A stretch of 64,000 nucleotides of DNA, taken from assembly GCF_900491745.1 (NCBI RefSeq), contig NZ_UETR01000012.1, positions 1 through 64,000 of the forward strand. The letters run 5' to 3'. The DNA is from Amarolinea aalborgensis. Its GTDB lineage: Bacteria > Chloroflexota > Anaerolineae > SSC4 > Amarolineaceae. Of this stretch, positions 28,715-37,069 are shown piece by piece. The position numbers were made by a program, and so were the translations under genes. The notes under the pieces are model-generated. The model searched no databases. It was not told the DNA's origin and worked only from the letters and a program-made list of their open reading frames with translations. Numbering within the stretch: the stretch's first letter is position 1; each line of letters begins with the position of its first letter.

Positions 28715-29620
28715 ATGAAGCTGTATCGTTGGGTCGTGTTGTTGGTCGTTGTCGTCCTGGCCTTGAGCGGCTGCACCGCGGCCGCGCCAGCCGCGCCGAC
28801 CGGGCCGAAGGTCAAGATCGGTTCGAAGGACTTCACGGAAGAGCTTTTGCTCGGCGAGATGTATGCACTGATCCTGGAGGAAAACGGCATCCCTGTGGAG
28901 CGCCGGCTCAACCTGGCGGGCACGCAGGTGGCGCAGGAAGCGCTCACTAAGGGCGAGATTGACATGTATCCCGAATACACCGGCACCGGCTATCTCTTTA
29001 TTCTGGGTATCAAGGATAAGGTCGAAAGCCCCAAGCAGGTCTTCGATCGCACCGCCGCAGACTACAAGAGCAAATGGAATCTCGTCTGGCTCGATCCGGC
29101 GCCGATGAACAACACGAACGCGATTGCCGTGACGCAGGCCGCAGCCACGCAGTACAAACTAAAAACACTGTCGGACCTGGCGGCCGCAGCGCCCAATATC
29201 CGTTTTGCCGCGATTCCCGACTTTGAGCAGCGGCCAGATGGACTGGCTGGGCTCAAGCAGCTCTACGGCGGTTTCGAGTTCAAGAGCCTGACGGTGTTTG
29301 ACCCCGGTTTGAAGTACAAGGCGGTCCAGGACGGCCAGGCCGACGCGGTCATTGCTTTCAGCACCGACGGCCAGATCAGCGCGTACAAGCTGGTTCTGAT
29401 GGAAGACGACAAGGGCCTGTGGCCGCCGTACCAGGTGGCCCCTGTGGTGCGCAATCAAATCCTGGAGACCTATCCCAAGATCAAAGATGTCCTGAACAAG
29501 CTGGCGCCTTTCCTGACCAACGAGGCTCTGTCCACGATGAATTGGAAAGTGGACGGCGACAAACAGGAGTACACGGCCGTGGCGAAGGCGTTCTTGAAGG
29601 AAAAGGGCTTGGTGAAGTAG
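28715..29620 (+). CDS. Glycine betaine/carnitine/choline-binding lipoprotein (OsmF/OpuCC-like)
   Basis: 301 residues. A lipoprotein signal ends in LALSGC. The OpuAC-type binding fold starts at VKIGSKDFTEELLLGEMYALILEENG and includes IDMYPEYTGTGY, a phrase typical of OsmF/OpuCC/YehZ proteins. Ligands in this family are quaternary ammonium solutes; the exact one is not evident. GGAGG lies just before the ATG. It is 33 bases downstream of the first permease. Confidence 0.88.
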   Translation: MKLYRWVVLLVVVVLALSGCTAAAPAAPTGPKVKIGSKDFTEELLLGEMYALILEENGIPVERRLNLAGTQVAQEALTKGEIDMYPEYTGTGYLFILGIKDKVESPKQVFDRTAADYKSKWNLVWLDPAPMNNTNAIAVTQAAATQYKLKTLSDLAAAAPNIRFAAIPDFEQRPDGLAGLKQLYGGFEFKSLTVFDPGLKYKAVQDGQADAVIAFSTDGQISAYKLVLMEDDKGLWPPYQVAPVVRNQILETYPKIKDVLNKLAPFLTNEALSTMNWKVDGDKQEYTAVAKAFLKEKGLVK

Positions 29621-29623
29621 ATA

Positions 29624-29659
29624 TTTTGGAGTGCGGCGACGTGTCGCCGCACTCCAAAA
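29624..29659. repeat. Perfect 17-bp palindromic hairpin between binding protein and ATPase genes
   Basis: TTTTGGAGTGCGGCGAC (29624-29640) and its exact inverse (29643-29659) are separated by GT. A U-rich flank follows neither arm beyond the stem itself. The hairpin starts 4 bases after the stop codon. It could lower expression of downstream genes relative to the binding protein, or be a REP-like element (see findings). Confidence 0.8.
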
Positions 29660-29676
29660 CGAAAGATAAGTATCGG

Positions 29677-30651
29677 ATGAATGCGATTATCTTTGACCAT
29701 GTGAGTAAGCGGTATGCGGAGGCGGGCGCGCCTGCGGTGGATGACGTCAGCCTGGAGATTCCGGATGGCAAAATCGTCGTCATTCTAGGCACGTCTGGCT
29801 CGGGCAAAACCACGCTGATGAAGATGGTCAATCGCCTGATCGAGCTGTCGCTGGGGCGGGTGATTGTGGAAGGGCAGGATGTGCAAACGCTGCCCGTCAA
29901 CGATCTGCGCCGGCGCATCGGCTATGTGATTCAGCACATCGGCCTCTTTCCGCACTGGACCGTGGCGCAGAACATCGCCACGGTCCCCACGATCCTGGGA
30001 TGGGAGGCTCGCCGCGTACAGCAGCGTGTTGAGGAGCTGATGGACTTGGTGGGCCTGACGCCTGCCGAGTACCGCGGCCGCTATCCCGCGCAACTGTCGG
30101 GCGGGCAGCAGCAGCGCGTGGGCATCGCGCGCGCGCTCGCGGCGGACCCCGATATCCTGTTGATGGACGAACCGTTCGGCGCGGTGGATGCCATCACCCG
30201 CTCACGGTTGCAAGAAGAGTTCTTGGCCCTGCAGCAGCGCACCCACAAGACAGTGCTCTTTGTCACGCACGATGTGGAAGAGGCGCTGCAGCTGGCCGAC
30301 AAGCTGGTCATTATGGACCGCGGCCGGGTCATCCAGTACGATTCGTCGTTCAACATCATCACGCAGCCGGCAAATGACTTCGTCGCGCAGTTGATCGGCG
30401 CGCGCCACCTGATGCGCCTGCTGCGCCTGGTCACGGTGCGCAACATCGTGCAGCCCTTGCAGCCAGCCACGGCCGCGCAGGCTGACGACACCCTGAGCCT
30501 CGATGATTCGATGAGCGACGCTTTGACCCGCTTGCTGCGCTCCGCGTGCGACGCGCTGCCGGTGGCAGACGCCGCTGGCGCGCTGGTGGGTCAAGCCGAT
30601 CTGGCCGCGGTGCGCGCGCACCTTCGCCGCTCAGACTCCCTGGCGCGTTGA
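29677..30651 (+). CDS. ABC transporter ATPase for compatible solutes (OpuCA-like)
   Basis: 324 residues from the ATG at 29677. It shows Walker A GTSGSGKTT, a Q-loop (YVIQHIGLFPHWTV), signature LSGGQQQR, Walker B ILLMDEP and switch His in FVTHDVEEA. The C terminus holds one CBS-like repeat (RNIVQPL to LVGQADLAAV), as in OpuCA/ProV, where it senses ionic strength. Longer upstream readings run through the hairpin and are rejected. The next permease starts 2 bases after its stop codon. Confidence 0.9.
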   Translation: MNAIIFDHVSKRYAEAGAPAVDDVSLEIPDGKIVVILGTSGSGKTTLMKMVNRLIELSLGRVIVEGQDVQTLPVNDLRRRIGYVIQHIGLFPHWTVAQNIATVPTILGWEARRVQQRVEELMDLVGLTPAEYRGRYPAQLSGGQQQRVGIARALAADPDILLMDEPFGAVDAITRSRLQEEFLALQQRTHKTVLFVTHDVEEALQLADKLVIMDRGRVIQYDSSFNIITQPANDFVAQLIGARHLMRLLRLVTVRNIVQPLQPATAAQADDTLSLDDSMSDALTRLLRSACDALPVADAAGALVGQADLAAVRAHLRRSDSLAR

Positions 30652-30653
30652 CC

Positions 30654-31292
30654 ATGGCGTACCTGCTCAAGAATCCGACCAAAGTCCTCCTCGCGATGCA
30701 GCAGCACCTGGTCATCACGCTGGTTGCGCTGCTGCTGGCCGTGGCCATCGCGCTGCCGCTCGGCATCTTCCTTGCGCGGCGGCCGCGCGTGTACGGTCCG
30801 GTGATGAGCGTTCTCAGCGTGCTCTACACCATCCCCAGTGTTTCCCTGCTGGTGCTGTTGATCCCCGTCATGGGCCTGGGCTTCTGGCCGACGATCGTGG
30901 CGCTGGTGGTCTACTGCCAGGCTATCCTGGTGCGCAACGTGGTGGTGGGAATTCGCAGCGTGGATGCGGCCGTGCTGGAAGCCGCGCGGGGGATGGGGTT
31001 GAGCGTGTGGCAAATCACCTGGCAGGTGGAACTGCCGCTGGCGCTGCCCATCATCCTGGCGGGCGTGCGCATCGCGGCCATCTCCACGATTGCCATTGCC
31101 ACCGTGGCCGCCTTCTTCGACGCCGGCGGCCTCGGCGCGCTGATTCGTGAAGGCATCAGCCAGGATTACAGCGACAAAATCTGGGCCGGCGTCCTGGCCG
31201 TCGCTTTCCTCGCCATCCTCTTCGAACAGAGCCTGCGTCTCGTCACGCGCCGGCTGCGCCACGAAACGGACGGCAGCCAACGCATCGTCTAG
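30654..31292 (+). CDS. Second ABC transporter permease (OpuCD-like)
   Basis: 212 residues from the ATG at 30654 (TGA-CC-ATG junction with the ATPase, so translationally coupled). It has the same permease loop, EAARGMGLSVWQITWQVELPLALPIILAG, and YTIPSVSLLVLLIPVMGLGF. GAGGLG of the partner is replaced by DAGGLGALIREGI. Its TAG shares the bases CTAG with the stop codon of the convergent xisI-like gene. Confidence 0.88.
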   Translation: MAYLLKNPTKVLLAMQQHLVITLVALLLAVAIALPLGIFLARRPRVYGPVMSVLSVLYTIPSVSLLVLLIPVMGLGFWPTIVALVVYCQAILVRNVVVGIRSVDAAVLEAARGMGLSVWQITWQVELPLALPIILAGVRIAAISTIAIATVAAFFDAGGLGALIREGISQDYSDKIWAGVLAVAFLAILFEQSLRLVTRRLRHETDGSQRIV

Positions 31293-31627
31293 TTGGCCGC
31301 ATACTCCGTCAACAAACGCATCGGCGGAGAATGAAAGCCGATCACGATGTGATCCTTGGGAATGCCCAGGGCCACCAGTTCCTCAGCAATCGGGATCTCG
31401 GTCCCGTTATGCTGAATCCATATCTTGTCGCTTATGATGTCGAGATGTAGTACGCAGCCATAGATTCGATGATTATTCAACCATCCAACGTTAACAAGTT
31501 GATAGTGGTCATTTATTGTATCGAACACGGTTTGCATTTCAATCCCAAGTGCGGAGGGAGGCTGACTGGCATACTGCCTGAGTAATTCTTGGATACGAGT
31601 CCGGTATTCGTCGCTTATGGTTGCCAT
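31289..31627 (-). CDS. XisI-like protein
   Basis: 112 residues matching the XisI family along its length. Key phrases are YQLVNVGWLNNHRIYGCVLHLDI, KIWIQHNGTEIPIAEELVALGIPKDHIVIGFH and PMRL near the end. In Anabaena, XisI acts with XisH to control excision of the fdxN element, but most homologues lie away from any such element and their function is unknown. It overlaps xisH by 13 bases. Confidence 0.88.
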   Translation of the reverse strand: MATISDEYRTRIQELLRQYASQPPSALGIEMQTVFDTINDHYQLVNVGWLNNHRIYGCVLHLDIISDKIWIQHNGTEIPIAEELVALGIPKDHIVIGFHSPPMRLLTEYAAN

Positions 31628-32031
31628 TTGTATATCACCTCGTTTTGCACATCAAACACAATCAGCCGGATTTGGTACCGTTGGACAATCATCTGTCCAA
31701 ACTCCAGTCGGAAGAACCCATGATAAGCATCGGAAGGTATAGCCAGATACAAGGTACGATCAGGTTGCTGTGTTTCCAACGCCAACCGGTAACTCAGGAA
31801 CTGACCTAGCGCCAGATGAAACTCTGACAAAGCGGATGAGCCCAGGAAGCTCTTGATCTCAACCGCGATCTTGTGGCCGTTTTTCTCGGCGGCAAGCAGC
31901 CTTTCTGCTCCGAGGTCAATATACATTTGAACCTGGGCGAAACTCACGAACAGGGGATCATCGGTGATTACCCATCCGTCTTTTTCGAGAGCAGTTCTGA
32001 CGGCTCGATGAATGATATCTTTAGCTGGCAT
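31615..32031 (-). CDS. XisH-like protein, PD-(D/E)XK fold
   Basis: 138 residues starting at the ATG at 32031. It shows the XisH family phrases MPAKDIIHRAVRTALEKDGW, DPLFVSF, YIDLGAERLLAAEKNGHKIAVEIKSF and FHLALGQFLSYRLAL. The YIDLGAE and VEIKSF elements look like the acid and (D/E)XK parts of a PD-(D/E)XK nuclease site. No recombinase gene is nearby, so the excision role known from Anabaena is not supported here. The pair is A+T-richer than its surroundings (26 G+C in the 60 bases at 31621-31680), consistent with transfer. Confidence 0.88.
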   Translation of the reverse strand: MPAKDIIHRAVRTALEKDGWVITDDPLFVSFAQVQMYIDLGAERLLAAEKNGHKIAVEIKSFLGSSALSEFHLALGQFLSYRLALETQQPDRTLYLAIPSDAYHGFFRLEFGQMIVQRYQIRLIVFDVQNEVIYKWQP

Positions 32032-32064
32032 GTTTAGTTCCACCAATATGGAGACACGATGCAC

Positions 32065-32595
32065 CTACTTGATGGGCGGCAAGGCCCGCCAATCATAGCC
32101 AATGCCCGGATCGTCATGCGGGATGCGACCTTCGTCGGCAGGGTTATACACATTGGAGGTGACGTAGAACAGGTGGGTGACGCCGCCTAGCACTTTGCAG
32201 CCGTGCGCGACGCCAGACGGAATCTTGACGACGCGATGCCCGTAATCCGGCCCAAGCAGAATCTCTTGCGTCTGCTGATAGGTGGGCGAGTCTGGCCGCA
32301 GGTCGTGCAGGGCCAGCTTGAGCGCGCCGATGGGCACATACCACCAATCCACCTGCTGCTGATGCAGGTGCCAGGCCTTGGCCGAACCGGGGTACATCAG
32401 CGCATAGCTGAGCTGGCCGAAGCCTTCGGTGAAAAACTCATCCGTGCTGCGGATGATTTCGCGGAAGATCTGGCGGTCGTCGCCATCCCCGTGTAACTCC
32501 TTCAGCATGACGCCTTGCAGGTGCGGCTGCGGCTCTCCGCGGCCAATCCCTTCCGTCGTGGCGCGGACGCGCACAGCGAGTTGATGTGGTGACAT
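32065..32595 (-). CDS. dTDP-4-dehydrorhamnose 3,5-epimerase-like cupin
   Basis: 176 residues from the ATG at 32595 (GCGAGG just upstream). RmlC-like features are LKELHGDGDDRQIFREI, QLSYALMYPGSAKAWHLHQQQVDWWYVPIGALKLALHDLR, and IPSGVAHGCKVLGG near the end. The HxHxxQ-like HLHQQQ replaces the usual KGxHxQ region, so the substrate may be a related nucleotide sugar rather than dTDP-4-keto-6-deoxyglucose. No other rhamnose genes are nearby. Confidence 0.8.
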   Translation of the reverse strand: MSPHQLAVRVRATTEGIGRGEPQPHLQGVMLKELHGDGDDRQIFREIIRSTDEFFTEGFGQLSYALMYPGSAKAWHLHQQQVDWWYVPIGALKLALHDLRPDSPTYQQTQEILLGPDYGHRVVKIPSGVAHGCKVLGGVTHLFYVTSNVYNPADEGRIPHDDPGIGYDWRALPPIK

Positions 32596-32634
32596 GGAAC
32601 CTCGCAGAAATGATGAATGACGAATTAGCAATTA

Positions 32635-32684
32635 GGAATGCTGAACGCTGAATGTCGTAGAGCGTGTTCAGTGTTCAGCATTCC
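32635..32684. repeat. 18-bp imperfect inverted repeat, possible terminator
   Basis: GGAATGCTGAACGCTGAA (32635-32652) pairs with 32667-32684 with one mismatch. A further copy of the TGTTCAGCGTTC motif follows at 32685-32696. It lies between the P5C dehydrogenase stop and the epimerase start, both on the minus strand. No clear T-run; could be a terminator or a dispersed hairpin repeat. Confidence 0.5.
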
Positions 32685-32706
32685 GTGTTCAGCGTTCTAT
32701 AGTTAG

Positions 32707-34266
32707 TTAAAGCGCTTCGCTGATGACTTTGGCCTGCGTGAACAGGAGCAGGTAATCCGCGCCGCCGGCTTTGGAATCGGTGCCGCTCATGTTGAAGCCG
32801 CCGAACGGCTCGACGCCGACCAGCGCGCCGGTGCATTTGCGGTTGAAGTACAGGTTGCCCACGTGGAAGTCCTCACGTGCCGTCTCCAGGCGGTCGCGGC
32901 GGCGGGTGAAAATGGCGCCGGTCAAGCCGTACTCGGTGCCGTTGACCACATCCATCCCATCCTCGAACGATTTGGCCTTGATGCAAGCCAGGACCGGCCC
33001 AAAAATTTCTTCCTGCGCCAGGCGGGCATTGCGGTCAATGTCGCCAAAGATGGTCGGCGGAACGAAGTAGCCGTTGGTGGGGTTGTGCTTGAGGGGCTGG
33101 CCGCCCAGCAGCAGCCTACCTTCCTGGGTGCCGATTTCGATATACTCCCACATCTTGGCATACGCCTTGGCGTCCACGACCGGCCCCATCCAATGACTGG
33201 GATCCACGGTAGGGCCAACAGTGATCTTTTCTGCCTGGCGCACCACCTTATCTACCACCTCATCGTACACTTCTTCCACCAGGATCGCGCGCGAGCAGGC
33301 TGAGCACTTCTGGCCCTGGAAGCCAAATGCGGACGCGACGATGGCCTGCGCGGCCGCGTCCAGGTCCGCGGTTTCATCCACCAGGATGGCGTCCTTGCCG
33401 CCCATCTCCAGCAGCGTGCGCTTGAGCCATTTTTGGCCTGGCTGCAGCACAGCCGCGCGCTGGAAGATGCGCAGCCCGATCTCCTTTGATCCCGTGAACG
33501 CGATGAAGCGCGTCAATGGATGATCCACCAGCGCATCGCCCATCTTGCCGCCCGGTCCGGGCAGGAAGTTGAGCACCCCTGGCGGCAGACGCAGGTCTTC
33601 ATAGAGCATTTCGCTCAGGAACCAGGCAATCCAGGGGGAGGTGCTGGCCGGTTTGAGCACCGCCGTGTTGCCGGCGACCAGGCTGGCGGTCGTCATGCCG
33701 GCCATGATCGCGCCGGGGAAATTCCACGGCGGAATGACCACACCAACGCCCAGCGGGATGTAGCGCAGCTCGGCGTCGCGACCGGCAAACGGTTCCACCG
33801 GTTGCGCGCCCCCCAGGCGCAGCATCTGGCGCGCGTAGAAATCACAGAAGTCAATCGTCTCCGCGGTGTCGGCGTCCGCTTCGGGCCAACTCTTGCCGAC
33901 TTCGTAGACCATGATGGCGCTGAATTCGTGCTTGCGCTTGCGAATGAGCTCGGCCAGTTTGAACAGATAACGTGCGCGTGTCTCGTAGGGCACCTTGCGC
34001 CATTCGTTGAAAGCATCGTGCGCCACCTCCACCGCGCGGTTGGCATGTTCTGGCGTGGCGCGGGCAAAACGGGCCACGACCTGACTGGGGTCGGCGGGGT
34101 TGAGCGAGTCGAACGTCTCATCGGTGTAGATCTTTTCGCCGCCAATCACCAGCGGATAGGTGCGACCTAGCCATGACTGCACCGTGGTCAGCGCGGCCTC
34201 AAAAGCCTTGATTTGGGTCGGATTACTAAAGTCGGTCAAGGGTTCATTACGAAAGGGAGCGAGCAT
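32707..34266 (-). CDS. pruA: 1-Pyrroline-5-carboxylate (L-glutamate gamma-semialdehyde) dehydrogenase
   Basis: 519 residues. An aldehyde dehydrogenase of the RocA/PruA branch. The NAD-binding phrase is VIPPWNFPGAIMAG, the general base Glu lies in LLEMGGKDAI, the catalytic Cys in FGFQGQKCSACSRAI, and EEIFGPVLACIKA and NRKCTGALVGVEPFGGFNMSGTDSKAGG follow. It oxidises glutamate semialdehyde to glutamate with NAD, the last step of proline breakdown. No proline dehydrogenase gene is seen in the window. It is divergent from the Kelch-like gene. Confidence 0.92.
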   Translation of the reverse strand: MLAPFRNEPLTDFSNPTQIKAFEAALTTVQSWLGRTYPLVIGGEKIYTDETFDSLNPADPSQVVARFARATPEHANRAVEVAHDAFNEWRKVPYETRARYLFKLAELIRKRKHEFSAIMVYEVGKSWPEADADTAETIDFCDFYARQMLRLGGAQPVEPFAGRDAELRYIPLGVGVVIPPWNFPGAIMAGMTTASLVAGNTAVLKPASTSPWIAWFLSEMLYEDLRLPPGVLNFLPGPGGKMGDALVDHPLTRFIAFTGSKEIGLRIFQRAAVLQPGQKWLKRTLLEMGGKDAILVDETADLDAAAQAIVASAFGFQGQKCSACSRAILVEEVYDEVVDKVVRQAEKITVGPTVDPSHWMGPVVDAKAYAKMWEYIEIGTQEGRLLLGGQPLKHNPTNGYFVPPTIFGDIDRNARLAQEEIFGPVLACIKAKSFEDGMDVVNGTEYGLTGAIFTRRRDRLETAREDFHVGNLYFNRKCTGALVGVEPFGGFNMSGTDSKAGGADYLLLFTQAKVISEAL

Positions 34267-34626
34267 GAATCAACCTCCTTGTTGATGCGTGATACGCAGA
34301 CTGCCAATGCCTGTTCAGAGACAGTTTGCCATCGGCCGCTAGAATCTTATCAGGTTGGCATAAAAAGTCAAACAAGTGCGCGCGCAGAATCGCTGTTGAC
34401 AGGCACGTGACCTCGTGGTATGCTACGTGTGTTGTTTTGGTGTCTGGCCCCGCAGTCCCCTGATTTGCGTCCCGTTTCTTTGTTGGTCGGTCGCTTCCTC
34501 GTTCGTGTTTGGTTCTGGCGCGTGCCAAGACCGGCCTGCGTCCGCGGTGGTTGGGGCAGCTCACCGCCCGACGCTTCCTTTGCCTCGCCCTGGCTGCCCA
34601 AGTTCATTGGGAAAGGAGCAACTCTC
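34267..34626 (+). promoter_or_regulatory. 360-base divergent intergenic region with consensus promoter for the Kelch-like gene
   Basis: TTGACA at 34396-34401, a 17-base spacer and TATGCT at 34419-34424 form a near-consensus vegetative promoter on the plus strand. The start codon lies about 196 bases beyond the predicted start point, so the leader is long. I see no other gene in the region. Confidence 0.6.
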
Positions 34627-35868
34627 GTGAAACGTACTCGTCGCTTGTTTACCCTCATTGTCTTGTGTGCGCTCTTGGCGACCCTGACTACCGCGTGGGG
34701 CGTGTCGGCTAGCGCCCCGGCAGACGGCCCGTGGGTCTACAGCACCAACTTGCCGGCCGTCGCTGTGCGGTTCGACACCGAGTTCTACAACGGCAAGATG
34801 TATCTGCTTGGCTTCCGCACGGACGGGGCCGGCACGACCGATGGCAGCATCTGGGTCTACGATGCAGCTCTCGACACCTGGAGCGACACGGGCATAGATA
34901 TGCCAGTGCCCGTCTCCAACTACACCATCGCCAAGCTGACCGACGCCAACGGTACGGGTTTGTATATCTTTGGCGGTCGTGACAGCGGCGGCGCATGCAC
35001 GACAACCGTTCAGGTGTACTATCCCGACACCAACACGACCGCGGTGCTCGCGACTGACCCGTTTGCCGGCACGGTGAATGGCGCCGCGATCTTCCCCGGC
35101 GGCGTGGTGACGGTGGGCAACAAGGGCTATGCTTGGGGCGGCTTCTGCGGCGGCACCACGGCGCCTTACACCGGCATCCAAACGTGGGTCTTCAACCCCA
35201 CGGCGGCGGCGGGCAGCCGCTGGACCGCTGGGCCGGACCTGCCTGCGCCTGGCGCATACCAGGCCGGGGCTGTCCTGAACGGCAAGGTTTACTCGATCGG
35301 CGGAGATACCTTTGACGGCGCTTCTCTCACCGCCTATGCTGATGTGCTGATGCTAGATCCGGCCAACCTGGGCGCGGGGTGGCAGGCCAAGGCCTCAATC
35401 CCGTTGCCCTCTTCAGGCGCGCCGGGCTGCGATGAGTCGCGTGCATTCGCCTTCGACACGAGCTCCGGATGGTCGTTGGCCGGCAAAATTGTGCTGGCCG
35501 GCTGCGGCCAGTGGGACCAGACGCAGACGACATTGACAGACAGTTTCCTGTATGATGGCGCCAGCGATAGCTGGACGACCTTCGCAAGTCTCAATGCGGC
35601 GCGGCGCAACCATGCCGGCGCGTTCATCGTAGACAACGCGACCAGTGGGCGCATGTGGGTTGGCGGCGGCTACACACCAACCGGCGTCAACGTGGGCACG
35701 AACACCACCGAGACCTACATGATTACCTACTCTGCGCCCACGGCTGTGGGGCTGGGCGGCTTCAGCGCCCGTGGTTCGGATATGACCCTGGGGTTGGTGG
35801 TTGGCGGCTTGCTGCTGATCCTGGCCCTGCTGTGGGTCCAGCGTCGCCGCGTCGCGCCGCGCGCCTGA
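34627..35868 (+). CDS. Exported Kelch-like beta-propeller with C-terminal membrane anchor
   Basis: 413 residues from the GTG at 34627, which has AAGGAG 8 bases upstream. A signal peptide (RRLFTLIVLCALLATLTTAWGVSASA) is followed by Kelch-type repeats, with phrases such as GKMYLLGF, LYIFGGRD, GKVYSIGGDTFDG and GRMWVGGGY spaced by WT/W residues. The C terminus is a membrane helix (LGLVVGGLLLILALLWV) and a basic tail, so the propeller is held at the cell surface. The longer reading from 34420 starts upstream of the signal peptide and is rejected. Function unknown. Confidence 0.75.
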   Translation: MKRTRRLFTLIVLCALLATLTTAWGVSASAPADGPWVYSTNLPAVAVRFDTEFYNGKMYLLGFRTDGAGTTDGSIWVYDAALDTWSDTGIDMPVPVSNYTIAKLTDANGTGLYIFGGRDSGGACTTTVQVYYPDTNTTAVLATDPFAGTVNGAAIFPGGVVTVGNKGYAWGGFCGGTTAPYTGIQTWVFNPTAAAGSRWTAGPDLPAPGAYQAGAVLNGKVYSIGGDTFDGASLTAYADVLMLDPANLGAGWQAKASIPLPSSGAPGCDESRAFAFDTSSGWSLAGKIVLAGCGQWDQTQTTLTDSFLYDGASDSWTTFASLNAARRNHAGAFIVDNATSGRMWVGGGYTPTGVNVGTNTTETYMITYSAPTAVGLGGFSARGSDMTLGLVVGGLLLILALLWVQRRRVAPRA

Positions 35869-35916
35869 GACCACCTCTCAGCGCGCATCAGCGCCGTGTA
35901 TCGTGTAACAGAATTG

Positions 35917-35955
35917 ACGAGGCGCAGCCGTGGGCGAGGGCTGCGCCTCGTTTAC
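35917..35955 (+). terminator. Rho-independent terminator after the Kelch-like gene
   Basis: A 13-bp stem (ACGAGGCGCAGCC at 35917-35929 with GGCTGCGCCTCGT at 35939-35951) closes a 9-base loop and is followed by TTTA. Confidence 0.75.
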
Positions 35956-36046
35956 TTGGGATGTCTGCCCTTTGGCGACGGTTTGACACAGCGTAAGCCC
36001 TGAGGTAGACTTCAACCTGCGGTGGAGACAGCCAGGAGTAACTCCC

Positions 36047-37057
36047 GTGACCGACACTGATAATCCGCTCAAAAGCCTGATTCTGACATACAAAGAGACC
36101 TTCGCCGAGTGGCTGCTGGGCAAGCGGCTACGCTCTGTGCGCACCTTGACTATCGAGCTGCCAGCCTCACGCCAGCGGAGTGATCTGCTCTTCGAGGCTG
36201 TGAGCGAAGATGGCAATATGGGGCTGCTGCATATCGAGCTTCAGGGAAAGCGCAGTGCAGCCCCTATGCCCTGGCGTATGTTGGACTACATGAGCCGCAC
36301 AGCCCGCCATGAGTGGGGGCGGCGGGCACCGCAGGGCAGCCTGAGCCTGCAGAGCGTTGTTCTCTACGTGGGTGTAGGTGCAGGCGCAGGTGATACTGGC
36401 GAATATGCCCTCACCAATTTTATGGATCAGCCTAGCCTGGCCTGGCGTTACGATGTCATTCGCCTATGGGAACTTGAGGCTGATGCGGTGCTGCAGATGG
36501 ACAAGCCGGCCCTGCTGGCGCTCGTGGGGCAGATGCGCTTGACGGAACCAGAGCGGATTGTCCCTATGGTGCTTGGCAGAATTCAAGCTGTCCCCGATGG
36601 CGAGCAGCGCAGTGAGCTGCTGACGGCATTGATCAACCTGATTGGGGACGAAGGGGTGCTGAAAATGATTGAGCGCATGATTGACATGGAACTATTGGAC
36701 ACGCCCTACCTGCGTCGGATTCGTCAGGAAAGTTGGGAGAAGGGCGTTGGCGAAGGGCGTCAAGAAGGACGCCGCGAGGGCGTCGAAGAAGGACGCCGCG
36801 AGGGCGTCGAAGAAGGACGCCGCGAGGGCGTCGAAGAAGGATTGCGCGCTGCCGTGTTGGCTGCGGTGACCGCTCGTTTCAACCCTCCGGTTCAAACCTA
36901 TCAACGCCTGGAACACCGATTGCGTCAGGTGCGCGATGTGAGCGTCCTGCCGCGCCTCTTAGAAACCATCATTCGCGCCAATACCCTGGATGAATTCCAG
37001 TCTCAGCTAGAAACCACGATCGCGGGCCACAGCGCCGAGCCAACCGGCGGAGACTAG
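36047..37057 (+). CDS. Rpn/PD-(D/E)XK-type nuclease-family protein with EGRREGVE repeats
   Basis: 336 residues from a GTG at 36047 with AGGAG upstream. The N-terminal half resembles Rpn/DUF4351-type proteins: FAEWLLGKRL, a SDLLFEAV region, then LLHIELQGKR, the E-x-Q element of the nuclease fold. A helical region follows, with LLTALINLIGDEGVLKMIERMIDMELLDTPY. Near residue 240 is a charged run in which EEGRREGV is repeated three times, typical of this family before the C-terminal helices. Rpn proteins promote recombination or act in phage defence; no transposon ends are seen here. DNA-level 24-bp repeats underlie the run. Confidence 0.7.
   Translation: MTDTDNPLKSLILTYKETFAEWLLGKRLRSVRTLTIELPASRQRSDLLFEAVSEDGNMGLLHIELQGKRSAAPMPWRMLDYMSRTARHEWGRRAPQGSLSLQSVVLYVGVGAGAGDTGEYALTNFMDQPSLAWRYDVIRLWELEADAVLQMDKPALLALVGQMRLTEPERIVPMVLGRIQAVPDGEQRSELLTALINLIGDEGVLKMIERMIDMELLDTPYLRRIRQESWEKGVGEGRQEGRREGVEEGRREGVEEGRREGVEEGLRAAVLAAVTARFNPPVQTYQRLEHRLRQVRDVSVLPRLLETIIRANTLDEFQSQLETTIAGHSAEPTGGD
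36764..36835. repeat. Three perfect 24-bp tandem repeats inside the Rpn-like gene
   Basis: Units at 36764-36787, 36788-36811 and 36812-36835 are identical and keep the reading frame (8 codons each). They lie in the charged helical linker. Copy-number change would alter linker length without frameshift. Confidence 0.9.
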
Positions 37058-37069
37058 GCGGTTCGAACC

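Noticed and set aside
36047..37057. Transposase annotation for the Rpn-like gene
   Set aside because: The family is often labelled transposase, but there is no DDE catalytic set and no inverted repeats flank the gene.
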